Shown: piece by piece, positions 28,633-36,668 of the stretch
How the letters are laid out: every line of letters starts with the position of its first letter
Numbering within the stretch: the stretch's first letter is position 1
NCBI GenBank assembly: GCA_016650175.1
Contig: JAENWG010000003.1
Span: forward strand, 1 to 64,000
Length of the DNA stretch: 64,000 bases
Direction of reading: 5' to 3'
From: Peptostreptococcaceae bacterium
GTDB lineage: Bacteria > Bacillota > Clostridia > Peptostreptococcales > Anaerovoracaceae
The notes under the pieces: model-generated
What the model saw: the letters and a program-made list of their open reading frames with translations, nothing else
What the model was told of the DNA's origin: nothing
Database searches by the model: none
Made by a program: the position numbers and the translations under genes

Positions 28633-29058
28633 TTAGTTTTCTTCTTCTTCATGCTCTTTTTCTGCTACAGCATTTTCCAAAGCTTCTTCTTTAATATCTT
28701 CAGCTTTTTTCTTACCTCTACCAAGTTTTTTAGGAACGACCTTTTTAGGTTCATCCTCATCCTCAATTGTTTCTTTGTAAGATTTTGGTTTGTCAGTTTT
28801 CTTAGTAACACTTCCTACAGCTGTTCTTAATAATTCGAACTTAACTTTGTCAGCGCCTACTTGAACTATTACTGTGGTTTCTTTAGTTTTTACAATTTTA
28901 CCGCAAATACCACCTATTGTTACGATTTCATCTCCTACTTCAACGGAGTTTCTCATAGCCTTTGTTTCTTTGTCCCTTTTGTTCTGTGGTCTAATCATTA
29001 AGAAATACATTACTCCTAATAATATTACCAATGGAATTAATGAAGTCAATCCTGTCAT
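28633..29058 (-). CDS. yajC: Preprotein translocase subunit YajC
   Basis: 141 residues. A single N-terminal membrane helix (LIPLVILLGVMYFLMIRPQNKR, about 5-27) is followed by the YajC core with VGDEIVTIGGICGKIVK near 41. A highly charged lysine/glutamate tail fills the last 45 residues. YajC associates with SecDF, and its gene lies immediately upstream of secDF on the same strand. GGAGG precedes the ATG. Confidence 0.95.
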   Translation of the reverse strand: MTGLTSLIPLVILLGVMYFLMIRPQNKRDKETKAMRNSVEVGDEIVTIGGICGKIVKTKETTVIVQVGADKVKFELLRTAVGSVTKKTDKPKSYKETIEDEDEPKKVVPKKLGRGKKKAEDIKEEALENAVAEKEHEEEEN

Positions 29059-29095
29059 AGTATCCTCCTACTTATATCTTATTTATATCTTTTAT

Positions 29096-29182
29096 TGGTG
29101 CCGGCGATGGGGGTCGAACCCATACGGTGTTACCACCACAGGATTTTGAATCCTGCACGTCTGCCAATTCCATCACGCCGGC
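29096..29182 (-). tRNA. tRNA-Leu (CAA)
   Basis: Read on the minus strand, the acceptor halves GCCGGCG (29176-29182) and CGCCGGC (29100-29106) pair fully, and CCA is encoded at the 3' end. The anticodon stem CAGGA/TCCTG closes loop TTCAAAA, giving anticodon CAA for UUG codons. A long variable arm and the GGTTCGACC T-arm are present, as expected of a class II tRNA-Leu. Confidence 0.96.
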
Positions 29183-29233
29183 AATTCAATGATGTAATTC
29201 TAACATACGGTATTATCAACGTCAAGTAAAATA

Positions 29234-29317
29234 TGGTGCGGCTGACTGGACTTGAACCAGCACGGTATATACCACACGCCCCTCAAGCGTGCGCGTCTGC
29301 CATTCCGCCACAGCCGC
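29234..29317 (-). tRNA. tRNA-Leu (GAG)
   Basis: The acceptor halves GCGGCTG (29311-29317) and CAGCCGC (29238-29244) pair fully, and CCA is encoded. The anticodon stem CACGC/GCGTG closes loop TTGAGGG, giving GAG for CUC/CUU. A long variable arm and a GGTTCAAGTCC T-arm are visible. It lies 51 bp upstream of tRNA-Leu(CAA) on the same strand, between coaE and yajC. Confidence 0.95.
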
Positions 29318-29332
29318 ATTAACATTATTATT

Positions 29333-29929
29333 TTATACTTTTTTCTGGTATTTTTCAAGTAATTTATCAATTTGATTATAAAGAAATTTTAAGTCCGACG
29401 AATTATCAATAACTTCATCTGCCAATATAACCTTAGTTTCTTGGTCCATCTGGTTTTTTATAATATCCATAACTAATTTTTGCGTTGTATTGTCTCTATC
29501 AATTACTCTTGCAATTCTTTCTTTGTCATCTGATATTACTAACCAGTTATAGTCCATTTGTTTATGCATATTTTTTTCAAAAAGTAACGGTACCTCTGCA
29601 AAAATCAAAGTATCACTGTCTTTATGCTTGTTCATTTCATCTAATAAATTCTTTGCTATTTTAACAGTAGTTGCTGATTCATAAAGAGCCAGCTTCTTCT
29701 TATCGTTATACACTAAATCAGCCAGTTTTTTTCTATCTAGATTACCATCTGCTTTTATCATCTCATCACCGAAGTGTTCTATGATAAAGGGTATAGCTTC
29801 TCCGCCCTTTTTAGTTAGCTCCTTGCCCATAGCATCTGCATCAAGTACTATATATCCTTTTTTTCTTAGGTACCTGGAAACAGTACTTTTACCTGCTCCT
29901 ATACCTCCTGTTAGTCCAATTTTAAGCAT
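29333..29929 (-). CDS. coaE: Dephospho-CoA kinase
   Basis: 198 residues with the P-loop GLTGGIGAGKSTVSRYL at 6-22, the substrate-binding DADAMGKELT near 31, and the CoaE lid/helix region EVPLLFEKNMHKQMDY near 107. It phosphorylates dephospho-CoA in the last step of CoA synthesis. It follows polA by 7 bp, the usual polA-coaE pairing. Confidence 0.95.
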   Translation of the reverse strand: MLKIGLTGGIGAGKSTVSRYLRKKGYIVLDADAMGKELTKKGGEAIPFIIEHFGDEMIKADGNLDRKKLADLVYNDKKKLALYESATTVKIAKNLLDEMNKHKDSDTLIFAEVPLLFEKNMHKQMDYNWLVISDDKERIARVIDRDNTTQKLVMDIIKNQMDQETKVILADEVIDNSSDLKFLYNQIDKLLEKYQKKV

Positions 29930-29936
29930 ACCTACC

Positions 29937-32576
29937 TCATTTTAATTCAAACCATGATTTACCTGTATTTATGTCACTTACAAGTTTTACTTTCATAGAC
30001 ATAGCATTCATCATATTTCTAGTTAATATCTCTTTAACCTCTTCTACTTCATCAGGTGTAGCTTCAATTATCAGTTCATCATGAATTTGAAGTATTAGCT
30101 TAGATTTAAAATCTCTTTCTTTAAGTTCAGAATATACTCTTATCATGGCTAACTTAATAATATCAGCTGCCGATCCTTGTATAGGAGTATTCATAGCTAA
30201 TCTTTCACCTAGTTGCCTAGTCATATATTTAGGAGAACGAAGTTCAGGAAGCCATCTTTTTCTGCCCATTATAGTTGTTACATATCCTTTTTCTTTTCCG
30301 CTTTCTATTTGTTCATCCATATAGGCCCTTACTTCAGGGTGTTTATTGAAATATTCATCTATATATTCTTTAGCTTTTTTCATGCTTATCCCTAGCTCTT
30401 CACTAAGTCCAAAACCGCTCATTCCATATATTACACCAAAGTTAACAGCTTTTGCCCTTGATCTATCAATTGAAGTTACGTCTTCAAATGGTATATCGAA
30501 AACTCTTGACGCAGTAAGTTTATGTATATCTTCTCCATTATTAAATGCAGATATTAATTGTAAATCTGAACTAATATCAGCTAAAACCCTTAGTTCTATC
30601 TGCGAATAGTCAGCTCCTATTAAAATATTTTCTGAATCGGCTACTTTAAAAGCTTTTCTCAGTTCTCTTCCGTATTCGTTTCTAATAGGAATATTTTGTA
30701 AATTAGGTTCATTACAGCTTATTCTTCCAGTCACAGTAATCGTTTGATTAAAGTGCGGATGTATCTTTTCATCATTACCAATAAGAGGTATCATTCCTTC
30801 TACATATGTTCCTCTAAGCTTTGCATATGTCCTGTACTCTAGTATTAAGTTTATTATTGGGTGAACATTTCTCAATTTGTCTAATACATCAACATTAGTG
30901 GAATATCCACTTTTTGTTTTTTTAAAAGTAGGTAGTCCTAATTTTTCAAACAGTATTACTCCTAGCTGCTTAGGCGAATTTATATTAAATTCTTCACCTG
31001 CCAGTTCATGTATTTTATCTGTTAAATCATTTATCTTTTTATTAAGAGCGCTACCAATATCTTCCAATACCTTCTTATCTACATGTATGCCATTTAGCTC
31101 CATTTCAGCCATGACTTCAATTAAAGGTAGTTCACAGTCATATAGCACGTTTTCGAGTTCAAACCTTCTTATTCTTTCAAATAGAACTTCTTTCAAACTA
31201 AACACTATACTTAAATATTTTTTATAGTATTCTATTTGTGCATCTATATAATTTCCAAAAAGATCCACTTGATTATTTGCCTTAAGGAATTCATCTTCGT
31301 TTTCAAGTTCAACACCAAGATAGGTTATCGCCATTTTATCAATCAGATATTTTGATCTTGTTGGGTCTAAAAGATACATAGCTATTTCTGTGTCAAATTC
31401 AATGGTAAAATCTTTAAGCCCGTAATACATAAGCTGATATATATCAGATTTAATATTATTACCCATAATATTTAACTTCTTGTTATTTAATATGTTGACA
31501 GCATCTTTAAAATCGGAATCTATAAAATATATGTTATTTTTATCTAAAATAATAATCGAATCTATTTGCGGAGCCTTTACATGACTATAGTCTCCAAGTA
31601 CTTTAATAGCTACCGAAGAATTTTCCTTTAGCTCTTTTAAATCTTTTTGTATTGAGATTTTTGACACATCTAAGATATTTACTGCCACTGCTTCTTGTTC
31701 CATTATTTCTTTAGGAATATCAAGTCTTCTTATGAATGCATTAAATTCTAGCTTTTTATACATAGACAGCAGTCTTTGCATGTCCTCTTCCTTCACTAAA
31801 AAATCATCGAGTGTTTCTTCGATTGGTACATTAAGACATATAGTTGCAAGTCTCTTAGACATAATGGCCTGGTCAGAATTATCTTTAACTAGGTTTTTAA
31901 TTCTTTCTTTTTTAATTTCATCAGCATGTTCTATTAGGTTTTCTATACTTCCAAATTCCTTTAATAGACTAGTACCTGTTTTAATACCTACTCCAGGAAT
32001 CCCGGGTATATTATCAGAGTTATCACCCATAAGTCCTTTTAAATCTATGAATTCACTTGGGGTCAGCTCATATACTTCTTGCATCTTCTCTAAATCATAA
32101 GTTTCAAATTGGGTTACTCCCTTTTTGTTTATTATTACCTTAGTATTGTCAGATACCAATTGAAGTGCATCTTTATCTCCCGTTACAATGTACGAATCCA
32201 GTTTAGCTTCATCGGCCATTCTAGAAACTGTTCCAATTATATCATCAGCTTCATATCCCTCAAGTTCCAGCACCTTAATATTCATGGCATCTAAAACATC
32301 ATGAAGAAGAGGTATTTCCATAAGTAATTCAGGTGGTGTAGGTTTTCTACCTGCTTTATATTCTTTGTATTCTTTATGCCTAAAAGTAGGCGCTTTTAAA
32401 TCAAATGCTATCATTATATGCGAAGGCGAATAATCAGCACGCAACTTTGTAAGCATGTTAATAAAAGAATATATACCTTGAGTATATATTCCATCTTTCG
32501 TAACCATAGGTATAGTCATCGCATAATATGCTCTAAAGAGTAGGCTATTACCATCAATTATTAATATTTTCCCCAT
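29937..32576 (-). CDS. polA: DNA polymerase I
   Basis: 879 residues in three parts. A 5'-3' exonuclease domain (about 1-290; DGNSLLFRAYYAM, EGYEADDIIGTVSR, KGLMGDNSDNIPGIPGVG) is followed by a 3'-5' exonuclease-like domain and the polymerase domain. Polymerase motifs A (DYSQIELRVLADIS), B (RSRAKAVNFGVIYGMSGFGL) and C (QIHDELIIE) are intact. In the middle domain only an exo II-like GNNIKSD is seen. The DxE of exo I and the YxxxD of exo III are absent, so proofreading is probably lost, as in Bacillus and Thermus Pol I. Its start overlaps the P1 peptidase stop by one base. Confidence 0.97.
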   Translation of the reverse strand: MGKILIIDGNSLLFRAYYAMTIPMVTKDGIYTQGIYSFINMLTKLRADYSPSHIMIAFDLKAPTFRHKEYKEYKAGRKPTPPELLMEIPLLHDVLDAMNIKVLELEGYEADDIIGTVSRMADEAKLDSYIVTGDKDALQLVSDNTKVIINKKGVTQFETYDLEKMQEVYELTPSEFIDLKGLMGDNSDNIPGIPGVGIKTGTSLLKEFGSIENLIEHADEIKKERIKNLVKDNSDQAIMSKRLATICLNVPIEETLDDFLVKEEDMQRLLSMYKKLEFNAFIRRLDIPKEIMEQEAVAVNILDVSKISIQKDLKELKENSSVAIKVLGDYSHVKAPQIDSIIILDKNNIYFIDSDFKDAVNILNNKKLNIMGNNIKSDIYQLMYYGLKDFTIEFDTEIAMYLLDPTRSKYLIDKMAITYLGVELENEDEFLKANNQVDLFGNYIDAQIEYYKKYLSIVFSLKEVLFERIRRFELENVLYDCELPLIEVMAEMELNGIHVDKKVLEDIGSALNKKINDLTDKIHELAGEEFNINSPKQLGVILFEKLGLPTFKKTKSGYSTNVDVLDKLRNVHPIINLILEYRTYAKLRGTYVEGMIPLIGNDEKIHPHFNQTITVTGRISCNEPNLQNIPIRNEYGRELRKAFKVADSENILIGADYSQIELRVLADISSDLQLISAFNNGEDIHKLTASRVFDIPFEDVTSIDRSRAKAVNFGVIYGMSGFGLSEELGISMKKAKEYIDEYFNKHPEVRAYMDEQIESGKEKGYVTTIMGRKRWLPELRSPKYMTRQLGERLAMNTPIQGSAADIIKLAMIRVYSELKERDFKSKLILQIHDELIIEATPDEVEEVKEILTRNMMNAMSMKVKLVSDINTGKSWFELK

Positions 32577-33529
32577 TAAATGTCCTCCACTGCTATAAAG
32601 CCATAATCTGTTTTTGCAGATTTAACTCCATCTACTATTGCTTCTTCTAAAATTCTAGCTCCTATTACTCCGATTGAATCAAACGAGCCTTCTACAGTAC
32701 ATGTGCTCATTACAAATACGGTATCTCCGTCAGCAGAGCTATGAACCGGTTTTATACTTCTTGCATAAGCATCATGAAGTATAGATGCTAATTTATTACA
32801 CTGAGCTTTTGTTAATTTTACATTAGTTAAAAAACATGAAATGGTAGTATTTCCCGAAAAAACATGTCTATCTTCCAAAGCTTTATTTATCATTACTTCT
32901 TCAGTATTTAATAGCTTCTTAGTGTCTTTATCATAAAGACCTGCTATTAATTTCCCTTTATCATATATATCTCCAAGCGCATTTACTGCTACTATTGCTC
33001 CTGCTTTAATATTTCCTATTTCTGCTGCTTTAACTCCGATTCCGGATTTCATTGCAGTGTCAATTCCTAAATATTTGCCTATGGTAGCACCTGTGCCTGC
33101 TCCATGATTGCCTTTTTCAAAGTTACACAAAAAAGCATTCTGGGCGCTTTTGTACCCCATTTCTCTTGTAGGTCTTACTTTCGAATCACCTGCTATAAGA
33201 TCAAATAAGGATGCTCCACATACGATAGGAACTACTCCTACTCCTACATTAAAACCTATTCCTTTTTCTTCAAGGTAATTCATTACTCCAGAGGCTGCTT
33301 CTAATCCATAGGCACTTCCACCGCTTAAAACTACGCTGTGTATTTCCTGCACCATATTTTCTGATTTCAATAGATCGGTTTCTCTAGTCGCAGGTCCGCC
33401 ACCTCTTACATCTACCCCAGCTACTGCACCTTTTTCACATATAATAGTAGTGCAACCTGTACCACCAACTTTGTCTTCGGCGTTACCTATTCTAAAACCT
33501 TCTATTTCCTTTATATCAATATATTTCAT
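32576..33529 (-). CDS. P1 family peptidase (DmpA/L-aminopeptidase type)
   Basis: About 317 residues of the DmpA/ornithine-acetyltransferase-like fold, Ntn-type self-processing hydrolases. Features are EGFRIGNAEDKVGGTGCTTI near the start, HSVVLSGGSAYGLEAASGV near 90, and FSGNTTISCFLTNVKLTKAQ near 245, the region where family members cleave themselves to expose the nucleophile. Members release N-terminal residues or act as beta-aminopeptidases; the substrate here is unknown. ATG 33529 follows AAGAGGTGG; a GTG two codons upstream is less likely. It follows the LysR gene by 39 bp and may be regulated with it. Confidence 0.88.
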   Translation of the reverse strand: MKYIDIKEIEGFRIGNAEDKVGGTGCTTIICEKGAVAGVDVRGGGPATRETDLLKSENMVQEIHSVVLSGGSAYGLEAASGVMNYLEEKGIGFNVGVGVVPIVCGASLFDLIAGDSKVRPTREMGYKSAQNAFLCNFEKGNHGAGTGATIGKYLGIDTAMKSGIGVKAAEIGNIKAGAIVAVNALGDIYDKGKLIAGLYDKDTKKLLNTEEVMINKALEDRHVFSGNTTISCFLTNVKLTKAQCNKLASILHDAYARSIKPVHSSADGDTVFVMSTCTVEGSFDSIGVIGARILEEAIVDGVKSAKTDYGFIAVEDI

Positions 33530-33568
33530 GTCCACCTCTTTTAGTATTATATAGATTTTTCCTTAATA

Positions 33569-34426
33569 TTACAATGCTAACCTTTCAAAATATTCTGTTA
33601 GATAATCGTAAAACTTATCCACCGTATCATTATTAACCTTATTTCTTTTTTTCTTTATTACTATATTTCTATAGCACCTAGGGTAACTAATCGGAAGCAA
33701 TTTAAATTTTTCACTTTTTCTTCCACCCCAAGTAAACGACGGCCAAAACCCTACTCCAAGGCCCGCCTCTATAAAGTTTCTAACACTGGTAGTATTGTCA
33801 CTTTCAAATACGATATTTGGTTTGAATCCAGATTCTCTGCAATATATATCAGTAATGTATCTAATACCTTTACCGTATATAGCTGCAAACTTCTTGTCCT
33901 TCATGTCTAATAAATCAACTGAATTAGCATTTGATGAAATATCACTTTTGGGAACCGCCAGAAAAATTTCTTCTGTAATTACTGAAGTTAAGTCATCAAC
34001 ATGAACTTCATCCCTTGTGGTTGATATTACAATATCACTGTTATTAGTTGCTACTTGACTAAAATTAAATACAACTTCATCGTTATCTTTTTTGTAGTTT
34101 AATATTGCATCAGTAACTAACATCGATGCTGCTAATACGTTTATATTTATAGTTACATCTTCTATTGCAGTAAGGCCATTCATTCTATGTTTTATGTCGT
34201 CAAAGTCATTTATAATCGGTTCTACTATTTCAAGTAAGTTTTTACCATATTTTGTTAGTACTATATTTCTCCCTTTTGGCGTAAACAAAGGGACACCCAG
34301 TTCCTTTTCCAGTTTATGTATCATCTGGCTTAAAGCCGGTTGAGCAATATGCAATTCCTTAGCAGCCTTAGTAATATGCTGCATCTTTGCTACTTTTTCA
34401 AAGTATTTAAGATTATTGATATCCAT
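33569..34426 (-). CDS. LysR family transcriptional regulator
   Basis: 285 residues. The N-terminal winged helix-turn-helix (about 1-60) has AKMQHITKAAKELHIAQPALSQMIHKLEKELGVPLF-type spacing with the typical PALSQ recognition segment. The C-terminal effector-binding domain follows. AAAGGGAAAC precedes ATG. It is divergent from the PQ-loop gene, the usual LysR arrangement, and a 13-bp T-N11-A palindrome lies 14 bp upstream of its start. Likely targets are itself, the PQ-loop gene and perhaps the downstream P1 peptidase. The effector is unknown. Confidence 0.93.
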   Translation of the reverse strand: MDINNLKYFEKVAKMQHITKAAKELHIAQPALSQMIHKLEKELGVPLFTPKGRNIVLTKYGKNLLEIVEPIINDFDDIKHRMNGLTAIEDVTININVLAASMLVTDAILNYKKDNDEVVFNFSQVATNNSDIVISTTRDEVHVDDLTSVITEEIFLAVPKSDISSNANSVDLLDMKDKKFAAIYGKGIRYITDIYCRESGFKPNIVFESDNTTSVRNFIEAGLGVGFWPSFTWGGRKSEKFKLLPISYPRCYRNIVIKKKRNKVNNDTVDKFYDYLTEYFERLAL

Positions 34427-34439
34427 AGTTTCCCTTTCA

Positions 34440-34452
34440 TAAGTTTAACTTA
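34440..34452. promoter_or_regulatory. Candidate LysR operator, T-N11-A palindrome
   Basis: TAAGTT-T-AACTTA is a perfect 6+1+6 inverted repeat that also satisfies the LysR T-N11-A rule. It lies in the 102-bp divergent gap, just upstream of the regulator's ribosome site, so it suits autoregulation. The rest of the gap is very AT-rich. For the plus-strand gene only a weak TACAAT (34499-34504) is seen as a -10. Confidence 0.5.
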
Positions 34453-34528
34453 TCATTACTATATAAATTATATATTAGAATTAATGAATAATCAAGTGTA
34501 CAATCATAATGAAATGGAGGACATTATT

Positions 34529-34828
34529 ATGTCACAGATATTTGAAACAGCTATGCTATTATGCTTTGGTGCCTCTTGGCCACTTGCTCTTGTTAAAAAT
34601 TACAAAGCCAGAACAGCTAAGGCAATCAGTTTACCGTTTCTGACCTTAATAACTTTTGGTTATATATGCGGGATTTCCGCTAAAATAGCTGATGGTAATT
34701 ATACTTACGTATTCTGGGTTTACATATTTAATATTACTTTACTAATATTAAATCTAATGGTATATGCAAGAAATTCCAACCTTGATAAAGGTATTGAAAC
34801 CAATAGAGGCCTAAGAAAAACAGCGTAA
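34529..34828 (+). CDS. Small PQ-loop / SWEET-like membrane protein
   Basis: 99 residues, the only plus-strand gene. Three hydrophobic helices are visible: about 4-20 (FETAMLLCFGASWPLALVK), 35-53 (LPFLTLITFGYICGISAK) and 60-81 (YVFWVYIFNITLLILNLMVY). One PQ-loop-like segment (GASWPLALVKNYKARTAKAIS) resembles bacterial semiSWEET-type proteins, which dimerise to make a transporter. The start is fixed by ATGGAGG eight bases upstream; an in-frame extension back to 34340 would run through the LysR gene. The cargo is unknown. Its divergent position beside LysR suggests ligand-induced expression. Confidence 0.8.
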   Translation: MSQIFETAMLLCFGASWPLALVKNYKARTAKAISLPFLTLITFGYICGISAKIADGNYTYVFWVYIFNITLLILNLMVYARNSNLDKGIETNRGLRKTA

Positions 34829-34845
34829 TAAAACAATATATAAAT

Positions 34846-34887
34846 AAAGGGACTGGATTCTGTTTCTAACAGAACCCAGTCCCTTTT
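34846..34887. terminator. Bidirectional terminator between the PQ-loop gene and hydrogenase
   Basis: An 11-bp stem AAAGGGACTGG/CCAGTCCCTTT (34846-34856 with 34876-34886) is extended after one A/C mismatch by TTCTGTT/AACAGAA around a TCT loop. TTTT follows on the plus strand and an AT-rich run on the minus strand. It ends two convergent units: the PQ-loop gene and the hydrogenase operon. Confidence 0.88.
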
Positions 34888-34928
34888 AGTATCTTGAATA
34901 AAGTATCTATACTTTATTATTAATCATT

Positions 34929-36668
34929 TTATACAAATGGATTTGGAGGAATGTCCCACTTTGTATGATCCGTATGAAGTTCATGAACTAAATCAGGTCG
35001 TCTTTCATATAACGAAATAATTGATGGATTTTCATGACTGAATCTTAAATCGGCTTTTTTATCTAATGTATATAACGTCGAGCCACGAAAAAGTGATATT
35101 TCAAAATCATGAGATATAGGTTGACCTCCGCCACCTACGCAGCCTCCTGGGCAGGCCATTATCTCAACAAAGTGATAATGTTTTTCTCCCTTTTCTACAG
35201 CATCTACTATTTTTCTGGCATTAGCAAGACCACTAGCTATGGCAATATTTAGTGTCTTATCACCAATGTCTATCTTAGCTTCACGCCATCCAACATTACC
35301 ATCTACCGGGCGTACGTTATAGAATTTGCTTGGGTCAGGTTTTTCATTGGTAAGTATAGCATATACACTTCTAAGTGATGCTTCCATTACTCCTCCTGTA
35401 GCCCCAAAAATCACTCCAGCTCCTGTACCATCGCCTACGTTAGCTCCCTGAATTCTGTCAAATTGACCTTCCTCTAAAACTGCAGGGTCGATGAAACTTG
35501 CTTTAACCATTCTAGCCAATTCTCTTGTAGTTATTACTAAATCAACATCAGGGTCTCCATTAGTTTTCATAGTAGGAAGTTCGCGTTCAGCTTTTTTTGC
35601 TAAACATGGCATAATAGATACTACATTAATATTTTCTCTATCTATACACATGTTTTTAGCAACCTCTTCTTTAATTACTGTACCAAACATCTGCTGAGGA
35701 GACTTAGCTGTTGATAAGTGTTTAACTGAATTCGGAAAATTAGACTTAATAAAACTAACCCAAGCTGGACAACAAGAAGTATAAAGCGGAAATTTAGATT
35801 CATCACCTTCTTTTAGTAAATGAATAAATTCCATACCCTCTTCCATTATTGTTAGGTCAGCTGAAAACGTAGTATCAAATATATAATCAGCACCCATTCT
35901 TCTAAGAGAAGTAATTAGTTTTTCTACTGTAGCTACTTCAGAACTAATTCCAAGATCTTCGCCCCACGCAGTTCTAATGGCTGGTGCTATCTGTACTATA
36001 GTTACCTTACTTTCATCGTGCAACATATCTCTAAATATTTCTGTATCATCTCTTACTCGTAACGCGCCAACCGGACAATGAACTATACATTGCCCACATA
36101 GTACGCAGTGAGAATCATTAATATCCTTGTTTCCGTATACACCTACTGATGTCTTACCACCGCTATTTACTGTATCCCAAACACCTACATTTTGAATATT
36201 ATTACAAACTTGTACGCATCTTAAGCAACTTATACACTTAGCATTATCTCTAATTAAAGGAAAATTTATATCCCAAGGTTTTTTTACTATCTTTTTTTCA
36301 TATATGTTGTCGATTATTCCCAAAGTATTTGACAAAGTTTGAAGTTCACAGTTACCAGATCTTACGCACGAAGTACATGTTACTTCATGATTAGAAAGAA
36401 GAAGTTCTACATTTATTCTTCTAGCTTTTCTTACTTTTTCGGATCTTGTATTTATTACCATATCCTCAGATACTACCGTATTACAAGAAGTAACAAGCCT
36501 TTGGGCTCCTTCTACTTCAACGAGACAAACTCTACAACTACCTGTTTGATTTACATTTTTAAGATAACAAAGCGTAGGTATTTTTATTCCTATCTCCTTG
36601 GCAGCTTCTAATATTGTAGTACCTTCTTTTACGCTGACTTTTTCTTTATTTATAGTTAAATTTACCAT
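34929..36668 (-). CDS. hydA: [FeFe] hydrogenase catalytic subunit
   Basis: 579 residues. Modules in order are a [2Fe-2S] plant-type domain (CYLKN...CRVC...C, about 34-63), a His-Cys3 cluster (HEVTCTSCVRSGNCELQ near 94), and two [4Fe-4S] clusters (CISCLRCVQVC near 142, CVLCGQCIVHCPVGAL near 186). The H-cluster domain has all three signatures: TSCCPAWVSF near 300, MPCLAKKAE near 357, and MACPGGCVGGGGQP near 500. A short C-terminal small-subunit-like tail follows. It reduces protons or oxidises H2 in the cytosol. Its start overlaps the upstream oxidoreductase by 7 bp, so the two subunits should be made together. No maturases (HydEFG) are in the window. Confidence 0.96.
   Translation of the reverse strand: MVNLTINKEKVSVKEGTTILEAAKEIGIKIPTLCYLKNVNQTGSCRVCLVEVEGAQRLVTSCNTVVSEDMVINTRSEKVRKARRINVELLLSNHEVTCTSCVRSGNCELQTLSNTLGIIDNIYEKKIVKKPWDINFPLIRDNAKCISCLRCVQVCNNIQNVGVWDTVNSGGKTSVGVYGNKDINDSHCVLCGQCIVHCPVGALRVRDDTEIFRDMLHDESKVTIVQIAPAIRTAWGEDLGISSEVATVEKLITSLRRMGADYIFDTTFSADLTIMEEGMEFIHLLKEGDESKFPLYTSCCPAWVSFIKSNFPNSVKHLSTAKSPQQMFGTVIKEEVAKNMCIDRENINVVSIMPCLAKKAERELPTMKTNGDPDVDLVITTRELARMVKASFIDPAVLEEGQFDRIQGANVGDGTGAGVIFGATGGVMEASLRSVYAILTNEKPDPSKFYNVRPVDGNVGWREAKIDIGDKTLNIAIASGLANARKIVDAVEKGEKHYHFVEIMACPGGCVGGGGQPISHDFEISLFRGSTLYTLDKKADLRFSHENPSIISLYERRPDLVHELHTDHTKWDIPPNPFV

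Noticed and set aside
29096..29317. tRNA genes as attachment site of an integrated element
   Set aside because: Both tRNAs are intact, their flanks are core genes (coaE, yajC), and no integrase or repeated tRNA end was seen.
34340..34528. N-terminal extension of the PQ-loop protein
   Set aside because: The extension runs antisense through the LysR start and its operator; a strong ribosome site fixes the start at 34529.
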